Shown here one piece after another: positions 13,819-21,923 of a stretch of DNA of 21,923 bases. Positions within the stretch are counted from its first letter, which is position 1. Each line of letters starts with the position of its first letter. The notes beneath the pieces are model-generated. The model made no database searches, was not told where the DNA came from, and was given only the letters and a program-made list of their open reading frames with translations. Both the position numbers and the translations under genes were made by a program. Source of the DNA: Chromera velia (lineage: Eukaryota; Sar; Chromeraceae); NCBI GenBank assembly GCA_018398765.1, contig JAHBMJ010002171.1, positions 1 to 21,923 of the forward strand. The letters are read 5' to 3'.

Positions 13819-14399
13819 CATATGTTCCAAAAGCATGCTGCTCCTGTTCTTTGCTTATCGATGTGCACTTCTTTTGTCTCTTTCCGTTTGGTAAGGGGCG
13901 CATGCCGAGCGAATTGATTTTTAAAGCGCGTAAGTCCCCATCCGGATCCTTAAATACTGCGCGCGCCATCACTGGTCGGCTCGCCTCATGCATGATATTC
14001 ATCTTTCCATGCACTTCTCTCTTTAACTGATCCCGGCTCGCCTCTCCTATCAGTGATTGCACATTGAGTGATGCATGCTGAGTCCCGATTGTTTATGCAA
14101 GTGATTGCCATATCTGGAACTCTTTCACTTCTTGTTTAGGTCTTTTCGGGGTTCCCGCATGCAGGGACTCCGTCAGGCGTCTCCTCTTGCATGTATTTTG
14201 ACTCACAAAATTTCTCATTGTTTCATCTCGATCGATTGCTAGAATTAAACGTTTTTTTCCTCTCAGAGTGGCTCTCTGCTTGCCATTCTGTAATGACTTT
14301 CTCTGGAATAAGGACCTACGGATCGATTTCTTTGTGAGTCTTTATTTCTGTCTTCGTGTGTAGCTAGATATTCATTCTTATAGTCTAGCACACATCTCG
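13819..14399 (+). repeat. 5' LTR of the Copia element
   Basis: This sequence of about 581 bases matches the 3' LTR from 13825 (TTCCAAAAGC) to the final CTCG at 14399. A TG at 13823-13824 could be the LTR start. The end lacks the common CA terminus. A near-palindrome, GTTCCCGCATGCAGGGAC, around 14150-14167 is conserved in both LTRs. No TATA box or polyadenylation signal was identified with confidence. Confidence 0.88.
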
Positions 14400-14415
14400 T
14401 GGTGCCGGTTCCCGC
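14400..14415 (+). promoter_or_regulatory. Primer-binding site (predicted)
   Basis: TGGTGCCGGTTCCCGC begins directly after the last base of the 5' LTR. Its reverse complement ends in CCA and fits the last 16 bases of a tRNA: a five-base T-stem strand (GCGGG), a seven-base acceptor strand (AACCGGC), a discriminator A, then CCA. Reverse transcription would be primed here. The tRNA species cannot be named without the host tRNA set. Confidence 0.7.
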
Positions 14416-14507
14416 TTTCTTCCTCTGATTTTTTGAGAAAGCATTCTTTCTTTTCCCAGGTCGAACGGCTTTCTTCTTATCCGTTTGCCTTCTCCTTAGC
14501 TTCTGCA

Positions 14508-16070
14508 ATGGAGCAAACTCCAGTGATTGAACGATCTCTGTCCGGTCCTCCCACACCTGGTTCTGAGCTTGCTTCTGCTTTGTCTCCTCCTGATGCAGCA
14601 GATCACGCTCTGCCAGCGGTTAGAGTCGAGGAGCACTGTGACATCGAAGTGTCTCCACCTGATGTCTCTGGTGCCTCTGTTCAGGCTGGGCAGGGTGATC
14701 CACCTCCTCCTGTACCTCCGGTTTCCGACCCTTCACACCCGGTGGCTGAGGCGTCCTCAGGTGATGGTCCCTCTGCACCTTTTCCTGCTCCTCCGTACCC
14801 CCACTCGGCTCTGCCGACAAGGCACCAGGCCGCCTACTATCCCACTCCTGGTCCAGGTTTTCCTGGATTTGCTCCTCCACAGGTGACTCTTGTCCCTCCT
14901 GCCTCAGGCTTCTTCCCTTCTGCAGGCCCGTACGCGACTCCTGTGCCGCAGTCTGTACACCATTATTGGCCTCTCTGGTAGAACGTTCCGTCTTCCTCTC
15001 TTCCTGTGCCGCTTGTGCAGCAGCAGCCACCCTGGCAGCCTTTCCCCGTTCCTTCCCCTGGTTACTCTGTTCAAGTTGTGACCCGCCGGAGTGAGTTAGC
15101 GAAAAAGGTGATTGACCAGTTGGCGATTTTTTCATGTACCCCCCAGGAAGACGTGGAACTGTGGAAAGAGAGCTTCCACAAGGTGGTGGATGAAGTCCGC
15201 TCATTAGATGGTCCCCATGCACTTAGTCCCCAAGACCTATCTGGTACCACCTGTTAGAAGGTCTCTTCAGGGGTGCGAGAGGTCCTCCGTTCTCGCACTG
15301 TGCAGGCCAACCAGATCTACGACCCTTTGTGGCTGCTTGACACCCTTGACAGCCTCTACCTCGGTCTATACGAGTCCCGTGTCCAGAAACGCTGGCGTGC
15401 TATCAAGGCACTTTGTCCTCTCGCCAGTGAGTCTGTCGACACCTACTTTGCCCGAGCAGCAAAAGTCTTTGGCCGTCTCCATTAACTCGTTCCAGCGATG
15501 GCGTTTAGGTCTGAGCCTTTTGTCTCCTTCGAGTACAGCATCCTCCTGGAGTCACTTCCCGCTAAAGGAGGCGCTCATCGGTATGTCCTCGCATACTTGC
15601 AGGATTACACCCCCATGGGCCTTTGTGACTGTCTGCGCCGCTACGAACAACAGCTTGGAACACCGACTCCCTCTACCACGATCTGGTTTTCAAATACACT
15701 TCCCTCCAGGTCATCTTCTACTCCCGAGCCCAACCACTCTAAGTGCATCTACTGCGGGGTCGCTTACCCATGGAGGAAGCATGTGAAGTGCATCGCTTGC
15801 GGTGCCTCACCTCATGCTGATCGCTCTACTTGCCCAGCGATCGCTCACGTTTGCGGTTATGGTAAGCAGGGGCACCTTAATGCCATATATCCCTCCAAGC
15901 TCCGTGCCTCCAAGGCCGCCAACGTTCACTGCGCGACCGTCTCTTTTACCTCTGCTGCCGTCATCTCCCCCGATTTGGTCCACGGCCTTCATTTTGGCAA
16001 GGACGACGGGGCAACTGTCAAGGCCGTCGGTGAGCTCTACCGGCCTCGAAAAGGTCTCTGCCTCCATCAC
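14508..16070 (+). pseudogene. gag: Copia Gag polyprotein region with zinc knuckles (three in-frame stops)
   Basis: Gag forms the virus-like particle and packages the element RNA. The first ATG after the primer site in the main frame is at 14508. Residues 1 to about 155 are rich in Pro, Ser and Ala. After the first stop (TAG at 14979) the same frame continues into a helical Gag-like core with ELAKKVIDQLAIF and LWLLDTLDSLYLGLYE. Further stops follow at 15255 (TAG) and 15483 (TAA). A cysteine-rich zone at 15745-15890 holds a clear CCHC knuckle, C-x2-C-x4-H-x5-C (CIACGASPHADRSTC), a preceding CxxC...HxxC, and a third knuckle (CGYGKQGHLNAIY) that has lost cysteines. Because the flanking frame is kept through all three stops, they look like point changes. 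The frame is lost near 16050. Confidence 0.8.
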
Positions 16071-16570
16071 TTACACCGTGAAGGTACCCGACACCCCAGT
16101 TTCTGTGCGGACTGCTGGTCGCAACGACTCCTCTAAGGCTTCTGGGGCCGTCGTCTACGCCATCTACTCTGTCACGCTCGATAACGTTATCTTCGGCGAC
16201 CGTCTTGAGTCCATTACCTTCCTCATCCTTCCCTTTCCTCTTCTTGAAAGCCCTTGCTCAGCGGCTCTCTCTGAAGATGGATTACAAAGATAATGTTATG
16301 GTGATCCTATCGCCCTCTAGGCCTGATGTCACCTTGACATGGATCGACCTCGGGGAGTATTACGGCCTCCCTCTCGTCCAAGATGACGATTCCCCACCTT
16401 CTTTGGTGGGCTCAAATGAGTCCGATGACGAACATCCCCCCCTGGAGGATAATCCTAATGAGTTGGAGGACGAGATCGATAACTCTGCCCCCTTCCATCC
16501 TCTTCCTTTTGCCATGTGCACGACCACCTCTCCCACCACTACACCTGCTCTACACTCGCCTCTAGAGGGC
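16050..16570 (+). pseudogene. Degenerate protease/linker zone of the Copia element
   Basis: Copia elements carry an aspartic protease between Gag and integrase. Here the coding signal jumps frame: protein-like sequence is seen in one frame to about 16230 (SVTLDNVIFGDRLESITFLI) and then in the next (MDYKDNVMVIL, ending in an acidic linker). No intact D-T/S-G-A active site was found. A possible remnant is ADCWSQRLL, encoded near 16110-16133 in the Gag frame and resembling a damaged D-C-G-A-S type signature. The assignment is mainly by position. Confidence 0.35.
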
Positions 16571-16600
16571 ATTGCGGATGTCGGGGTTCCTGTGTCTACG

Positions 16601-16685
16601 GGAGAGGCACCTGAGAGAGTGCATGTTTGTATGTCTTGGAGAGAGATACCTGAGGGCGTGTGCATGTCTGTGTCTCCGGAGGAGG
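16601..16685 (+). repeat. 39-bp imperfect tandem repeat in the pre-integrase linker
   Basis: The word ACCTGAG recurs at 16609 and 16648, 39 bases apart, within two similar units that both begin GGAGAG and both contain TGCATGT. A third, weaker unit follows (CCGGAGGAGGCG). Both forward frames over the repeat show a 13-residue periodicity. It lies just before the frame change into integrase. Confidence 0.6.
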
Positions 16686-16689
16686 CGTC

Positions 16690-18345
16690 TGTCCCCTCTA
16701 GAGAGGGAGTTCAACCCTGGAGTTGAGAGATTGAAGGAGCTAGCGCGTCCAGGCGGGCTCGCAGGCGGGGCGTCCACTGTAGCGCAGGATTTTGTGAAAG
16801 CAACCACTGGCGGTGATATCCCTTCTCTTTCTGTTTCTTTTTCTGACGACCGCGATTCTCCCGCCTCTGAATCTCTCTCTGTCGATGAATCTGAACCTTT
16901 TCTCTCTGAGTTCGAGTTTTCTCAACTCACGTTTATGATTCAACTCAAACAGACAGGCACAGTCAAGATTTTTACTGCTTCTGATTTTTAGGATTTGGTT
17001 CGTGGGGTTCATTGTGAGTGTGTGCATGCGGGCGTGAAGGAAGTGATGGCTCAACTCCTCTTTTATTTCTCTTTCGAACTCCCGCTCACTACCATTCGAG
17101 CGTGTGTCGCTCATGTTCTGTCTTCTTGCCCTGAGTGTCCGCAGGTGAAGGGCCCGGTTGGTTTCTCCATCCCTGGTGTCTCTTTCACCAAGAAGGCATA
17201 CGTAGGGGCGAGGCTGCACCTCGACAGCCTGTATTTGGGGGTATCTGACTGCGATCCGACTCATCAACTCACGGTGCTGGAGGATTTCCTCCCTTATGGC
17301 CTTGCTCCTCGCTTTGCTGCTCACCCCAACAGCCACAAGACTGTCGCTTTCCTTGAAAACGTATGGTTCCCTCGTTTTGGGGTCCCAGAGGAGATCCGAT
17401 GCGACCAGGGGTCTGAGTTTGCAAACGCCCCCCTCATTGAGCTTTCTAAGCGTCGGGGCTTCCGTTTCTCATTCGCGCCCTCCGGCTATAAGGACGGCAA
17501 CTCTTTATCCGAACGATGCCAGAGAGAGGTGCTTGCCTCCGTCCGCTCTCTCCTCCTTGAGCATTAGCTCCCCGGCAGCTCATGGCCTGAGATCCACGAT
17601 GAAGCGATTCGACGTTTGAACAACCGAATGTCAGTGCAAGAGGGGGGTTCTCGTCACACAGCCGCTGCCCTCCCTGGTTCGCTGTCTTGTGTTCACCATT
17701 TTTTCCCCTCTGCCCACCCTCCCCGCCCATCTGCTTTACGAACTTATTATATGGGAGACATTGTTATGTACAACCGGGGCGCCTCTGGAGGGGGGGGTCA
17801 ATCAGGTCAGGGTCACAAGTATGGCCCTGTTTAGGCCCCCTATCGCGTTGTCTCCGTTGAAAACGAACACTTCTATGAAATTGTAGCTATCGATGAGTCC
17901 CTCCGCCCCCAACAGACCACCGCATCGCCTCACCAGCTCCGTTCAGCCGTCCGCCCTGTCCTATCTAGCATCATGCGCATACAACCTAATCCCCAAGGTG
18001 CTACTCTGGCCCAATCCCCAAAAGATTCCGCCTCGCTTCCTTCCTCCGCTGATGCTGCTCTGACTTTGCTTCAGGAACAGGAGGCAGCAGCCTTTGTCCC
18101 CCTCTTTGGTCCCGACCCAATGACTAAGTCCCTTCCCAACATCGTGACGATCCCTGCCTCTTTGCCTCCTGCTGACTTGCCTGCTGTCTATGCAACGGAC
18201 CCGTCTCTGTCCTCACAGCCCACTCAGCAGCCGATCCCCGAGTCTGCCCCGCCGGCAAGTTGCGGCGGCAACTCCCCCTCTCACCTCTCCTTTCCCCGTC
18301 ACGCCTACCCCGCTGCAGCCAGGCACGATGGTGATTGGTCGTTTC
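16690..18345 (+). pseudogene. Copia integrase region (three in-frame TAG stops)
   Basis: Integrase inserts the cDNA into host DNA. In one continuous frame the region shows an HHCC zinc-binding unit (GVHCECVHAG near 17007-17034, SCPEC at 17124-17138). The catalytic core follows, with Asp at 17223 (LHLDSL), Asp at 17403 (IRCDQGSEF) and Glu at 17511 (SERCQRE). The last two are separated by 35 residues, the expected D-x35-E. A C-terminal segment reads YRVVSVENEHFYEIVAI, followed by a Pro/Ser-rich linker to about 18345. TAG stops interrupt at 16989, 17565 and 17832, yet coding sense continues in the same frame after each. All catalytic residues survive. Confidence 0.85.
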
Positions 18346-19835
18346 CCCGAGCATTCACTCCTGTGGGTAGGAGAAATCCTTGGTATCCTGCCGAGTGATG
18401 GAGCAGCAGAGGGTGATGTCCGGTATGAGGTCCATACGTAGGGTTCCTACCAGCGATGTGCTCTGTCCCGCAGGCAGTGGACACCGGGCTACTATTCCTC
18501 GGGAAAGGGGTATGTCTCATATGATAAGCGCGCTTCCAAGCGTGTGGTAGAGATTGTTGAACTGTCGCACGGTCAGATCGTGGCAGCAGGCTTTAAGATG
18601 GAGCGTTCGCAAGGCAATCGCGGGTCTCGTCTTCCCCCTTCTTTCTACTCTCATTTTGCCTCTGGCTCGGATGGGTATCATTTCTATAAGTATCCAGATA
18701 CTCGTTTGTCTGATCCTTCTGTCGCATCTGCTGTCGCTTTTCTTGCTTCTATTGATCTGTCGGTGCATGCTACAACCACGTACCGACCAGTGAGTTTGAA
18801 ACATCTGTGTCCTACTTCCTGTCAGCTTATCTGTTTTGCAGACCAGAAGAAGGATCAGGGATGGATCGATCAGGAGGTTTACATCAGGACTCCAATCTCT
18901 GAGGTCTTGCGGAACGTTCCTCGCGTCCTGCGTACCGAGAAGCTTCAGGACGACGGCACGCGCAAGTTCAAAGCGCGCACCATCATCAACGGCAAGCAGG
19001 TCCCTCGGGAGGGTTTGAGCGTCGCCACCCGACTCTGCCCCCCCAAAGCTGTGCGCATTATCCTACAGATTGCGTCAGACGCTTGCAAGCGTCGAGGCGT
19101 CGACCTTTCCCTTCAGAAGGCCGATGTCGTACAGGCGTACCTAGAAGCCCCGTTGCCTCTTGATCGCCTCCCCCTCGCTGTCATCTCCCCTTCCGACCAC
19201 CCAGACTATGGGCAGTTTCTCTGGGTCCTCCGTAAGGCCGTCTACGGCTTGCCCGACGCAGGCAAGGTCTTCGAGGATTTTCTTACCTCCGTCCTCCGCT
19301 CCTTTGGATGGAAGCCAACGCTCTTTCCGGGCATGTGGGTGTTGCGTCGTGCTGATGGTGAGCTTCGTGCTCTTTTGGCCACCTACTATGACGACCTGCT
19401 CATTCTGGGCATCAGTGAGGATGCGGCAGCTACCATCGACCCCCTCAAGGACATCGTGATATACGGCGATTACACCGATCTCTCGGAGGGTCATTTTATT
19501 GGTGTACAGTTCAACGTTTCCACCACTGGCGTGTTTTGCCACCAACATAACTATGTCGTCTCCCTTGTCCTCCCTCCTGATATGGCCGGCTCTAACCGAC
19601 GTGCAGACAAGCCTCTCCCTGTCGGGTCTACACATGAGGACGGCACCTCTCCTCTGCTGTCTGCCGCAGGTGTGAAGGTCTTCCGAACCCTGCTCGGGCA
19701 GGTAGGCTACGTGGCGAGCTGCACACGGCTAGATATCGCTCTCATGCACTCGTATCTGTCACGTTTTCTGGCGTTCCCGACCAAGAGGGCTCTTCGTCTT
19801 CTCCTTCAAACGGTGCACTACCTCTTTCAGGATCT
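18346..19835 (+). pseudogene. Copia reverse transcriptase
   Basis: RT copies the element RNA into cDNA. The frame enters with a segment (IGRFPEHSLLWVGEIL), meets a TAG at 18439, and then is open for over 450 codons to 19902. Recognisable blocks are FKARTIINGKQVPREGLS, KADVVQAYLEAPL (first catalytic Asp at 19123), LRKAVYGLPDAGKVFEDFL, the active-site YYDDLLILG (19384-19410) and a Copia-type SCTRLDIALMHSYLSRF. YYDD in place of the usual YVDD is a mild variant. True RT/linker sequence ends near 19830, where the frame shifts into RNase H; the last residues to 19902 are out-of-frame. Confidence 0.93.
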
Positions 19836-20413
19836 ACATCCGTCCTTCCTCCGATCCGACCAAGCTGACTGCCATCGAGTACGGGGACTCATCGTTTGGT
19901 AACGCCGCCTCCCCACATCCTCAGACGGGCTGGGTTGTTTTTATCAACAACTCACCTCTCATTTGGAAAAGTAGGAGGCAGTCCCGCGTAGCAAGATCAA
20001 CTACAAGAGCAGAGGTGCTCGCCCTGGAGGAAGGCATCGACGCCGCGCTGCATTTTGCGAACTGCACTGCCCCCTTCTACTCCAACATCCGTGTCAGAAT
20101 TGGCTGCGATGCAGCGAACGTTTTGTCTCTGTTGTTGTCTGGCGCCTCTTCTTCTGCCGAGCGTGCCCTCCTCCCCATTATCCAGGAGATGCAGGATAAG
20201 GCTTGTATCGTTCCCCTCCAGGCCGCCACTGACTTGGTCGAGCAACACAGGATTGGCATCTTCAAGATCCCCACCGAATCCAACCTCTCTGACCTCCTCA
20301 CGAAGGCGCTCGACCTTGGCGCTCTGACTCATCTTATGAGTCCCTCTCCCTCATGTTTGGGAGCGAGATTATGTCTTCTCTTCCTCCTCTTGCGCTGCGT
20401 GACCGCCCGATGA
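19832..20413 (+). pseudogene. Copia RNase H
   Basis: RNase H removes the RNA strand of the RNA/cDNA hybrid. The frame differs by one from that of reverse transcriptase. The acidic triad is kept: Asp at 19886 (EYGDSSFGN), Glu at 20012 (ARSTTRAEVLALEE) and Asp at 20108 (GCDAAN). The Copia hallmark DLLTKAL follows near 20290-20310, and the frame ends at TGA 20411-20413. The domain itself is uninterrupted, so the frame change near 19830 is the only break between it and reverse transcriptase. Confidence 0.9.
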
Positions 20414-20498
20414 TGGAGAAGGAAAGAAGAGGGGATGGGGAGGAGCTGACCACATGAGAGCGTTTTGTTTGTTTCCCGGTTTTGTTAGTTACCGCTGT

Positions 20499-20510
20499 AG
20501 AAAGAAGAAG
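20499..20510 (+). promoter_or_regulatory. Candidate polypurine tract
   Basis: AGAAAGAAGAAG lies a few bases upstream of the 3' LTR, the usual place for the plus-strand primer. A longer purine-rich stretch (20414-20446) sits just after the RNase H stop and could be a second or the ancestral tract. Confidence 0.45.
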
Positions 20511-20514
20511 CCAC

Positions 20515-21218
20515 GTAATATTCCAGAAGCATGCTGCTCCTGTTCTTTGCTTGTCGATGCGCACTTCTTTTGTCTCTTTCCGTTTGGTAAGGGGCGCATG
20601 CCGAGCAAATTGATTTTTAAAGCGCGTAAGTCCCCATCTGGATCCTTAAATGCTGCGTGCGCCACCACTGGTCGGCTCGCCTCACACATGATATTCATCT
20701 TTCCATGCGCTTCTTTCTTTGACTGATCCCGGCTCGCCTCTCCTGTCAGTGATTGCACATTGAGTGACGAATGCTGAGTCCCGATTGTTTATGCAAGTGA
20801 TTGCCATCTCTGAAACTCTTTCACTTCTCGTTTAGGTCTTTTCGGGGTTCCCGCATGCAGGGACTCCGTCAGGCGTCTCCTCTTGCATGTATTTTGACTC
20901 ACAAAATTTCTTATTCAATTTGTTTCATCTCGATCGATTGCTAGAATTGAATGTTTTTTTCCTCTCGGGGTGGCTCTCTGCTTGCCATTCTATAACGACT
21001 TTCTCTGGAATAAAGACCTACGGATCGATTTTCTCATTGTTTCATCTCGATTGATTGCTAGAATTGAACGTTTTTTTCCTCTTGGAGTGGCTCTCTACTT
21101 GCCATTCTGTAACGACTTTCTCTGGAATAAGGACCTACAGATCGATTTCTTCGTGAGTCTTTATTTTTGTCTTTATGTATAGCTAGATATTTGTTCTTAT
21201 AGTCTAGCACACATCTCG
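20515..21218 (+). repeat. 3' LTR of the Copia element, with internal duplication
   Basis: It matches the 5' LTR from TTCCAGAAGC (20521) to CTCG at 21218, but is about 123 bases longer. The extra length is a 117-base tandem duplication (listed separately) plus a six-base insertion near 20915. Over the first 330 or so bases I count about 19 differences from the 5' LTR, about 17 of them transitions. Confidence 0.88.
20921..21154 (+). repeat. 117-bp tandem duplication within the 3' LTR
   Basis: Unit 1 starts at 20921 and unit 2 at 21038, both with TGTTTCATCTCGAT. Each runs through CCTCT.GG.GTGGCTCTCT, TTTCTCTGGAATAA and ATCGATTT. The 5' LTR has a single unit (14219-14335). The two units differ at several positions, so the duplication is not very recent or was not homogenised. 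Confidence 0.9.
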
Positions 21219-21390
21219 GACATACAACACACATACACATACACACACACATACACACACAGACACACACACAGACGTACACAAACACATAGACGTACAC
21301 AAACACACAGACGTACACAAACACACAGACGTATACAAACATACAGACACACCCATACACAGAGAGAAAAAGAAAAAGACACGCAGACAG
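21219..21390 (+). repeat. CA-rich tract with an 18-bp minisatellite
   Basis: The CA-rich tract continues the microsatellite interrupted by the retrotransposon. Within it, GACGTACACAAACACA-type units start at 21274, 21292, 21310 and 21328, an exact 18-base period over four copies. An AGACAGAAAGACAGAC purine-rich tail follows to about 21415. Confidence 0.92.
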
Positions 21391-21429
21391 AAAGACAGAC
21401 AAACAGAGAAATTGTCAAACAAATAGACA

Positions 21430-21923
21430 ATATATATATGACACCAACAGCATTTCTCCTTCCACACGTGTCAGTATAATATGAATGTTAAAAATATTTT
21501 AAAAAACTAATTAGATTTTTAGTTAAATTTATTTTTCTTTATATAGATAACACTGTACTGTAACAGGGTAACACAGTAGGTTTTCCTTAATTTTTTTTTT
21601 TTAAGAATCTGATTAAATACATGCACTGTAGGCATTCTTTTGTTTATAACGTTAGAAGTATTCGCAAGTGGATACGGATACTACGTCGGATAGTGATGGC
21701 GCGTCATAGTTATAGGTGGCCTAGAGGCTAGGCTAGAGGCTAAGCCATAAGCTGGGCCACAAGTCTAAGCCTAGTTCTCAGCACTGAGCTAGTCAGCAGA
21801 TAACTACAGACGACAATACAACACTGCATTATAATAGCATGTAATTAGCGTATGACAGGGTAGGGAAAAAGGTAGGTTATAAGGTTAGGTTATAGGTTAT
21901 TGGCCCTCCAGTAATGATAACCG
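21430..21923. other. AT-rich right edge, no gene seen
   Basis: No open frame of note. Around 21717-21775 a set of 12-base-like units built on CTAGAGGCTA and CTAAGCC forms a partly palindromic repeat. From 21871 short words (GGTTATA, GGTTAGG) repeat to the window end. The last bases (CCAGTAATGATAACCG) faintly recall the subterminal motif of the hAT-like element, but no terminus is visible. Confidence 0.5.

Larger units (their letters stand above)
13819..21218 (+). mobile_element. Ty1/Copia-type LTR retrotransposon, decayed
   Basis: The element of about 7.4 kb has two direct LTRs, a primer-binding site just after the 5' LTR, and gag-pol coding sequence in between. The domain order is Gag, zinc knuckles, protease zone, integrase, reverse transcriptase, RNase H. 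Integrase before reverse transcriptase is diagnostic of Copia and excludes Gypsy. The coding region has in-frame stops at 14979, 15255, 15483, 16989, 17565, 17832 and 18439 (first base of each), and frame changes near 16050, 16230, 16700, 18340 and 19830, so this copy cannot make a full polyprotein. A possible 5-base target duplication, GACAT (13814-13818 and 21219-21223), sits in CA-rich DNA and is weak evidence. The exact first base of the LTR is uncertain by about six bases. Confidence 0.93.

Noticed and set aside
14620-15222. 200-codon minus-strand open frame
   Set aside because: It is the antisense shadow of the Gag region; Gag-like features and the element context are on the plus strand.
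14508-20413. Gypsy-type or viral identity of the LTR element
   Set aside because: Integrase lies before reverse transcriptase and the RNase H ends with the Copia TKAL motif; no envelope-like frame is present.
21240-21400. CRISPR-like array from regularly spaced repeats
   Set aside because: The 18-bp units are contiguous with no unique spacers, and the genome is eukaryotic; this is a minisatellite.

Overview
This window is nuclear DNA from a eukaryote. It has one intron-rich gene with GT-AG introns, many microsatellites, an LTR retrotransposon and a non-autonomous DNA transposon, and no bacterial operon structure. The introns are rich in pyrimidine and TCTG-type tracts, and a Copia element lies next to the gene. 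That style would fit an alveolate alga or a coccidian relative such as a chromerid, but this is an impression and not a placement.

Layout. Positions 1-1820 are gene-free, with an AT-rich left edge, a degenerate repeat at about 155-360, and then presumed upstream sequence of the gene. Positions 1821 to about 6408 hold a GMP reductase gene with at least 11 exons. The reconstructed protein is colinear with animal GMP reductases without gaps, so the catalytic Cys and Glu fall at residues 186 and 289. The C-terminal tail after residue 344 is uncertain. Positions 6450-13800 form a gene-poor repeat zone. It holds two related AT-rich foldback-like segments facing each other (7154-7330 and 10090-10300), CA, GA and CACT microsatellites, and a 1360-bp hAT-like non-autonomous transposon (8525-9884) with CAGGGTTGC termini and a perfect 8-bp target duplication TATGCTGG. 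It also holds a cluster of GTTCCACA-type motifs (12605-12835) and unrecognised minus-strand coding-like fragments near 10.5 kb.

Positions of about 13820-21218 are a Ty1/Copia-type LTR retrotransposon of about 7.4 kb on the plus strand, inserted in a CA-rich microsatellite. Its order is 5' LTR, primer-binding site, Gag with zinc knuckles, a degenerate protease zone, integrase (HHCC and D-D35-E), reverse transcriptase (YYDD), RNase H and 3' LTR. It is decayed: seven in-frame stops (six TAG, one TAA, no TGA), at least five frame changes, and LTRs that differ by roughly 6% over the first 330 bases, mostly by transitions. The 3' LTR carries a 117-bp internal tandem duplication that the 5' LTR lacks. 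The right end is an 18-bp minisatellite followed by AT-rich sequence.

The only gene likely to work for the host is GMP reductase, which converts GMP to IMP in purine salvage. The rest is mobile-element and repeat history. I found no convincing new multi-gene system. The best leads are the hAT-like element with its GC-rich cargo, the stop-codon bias and LTR duplication of the Copia copy, and a possible 65-codon alternative exon in GMP reductase.
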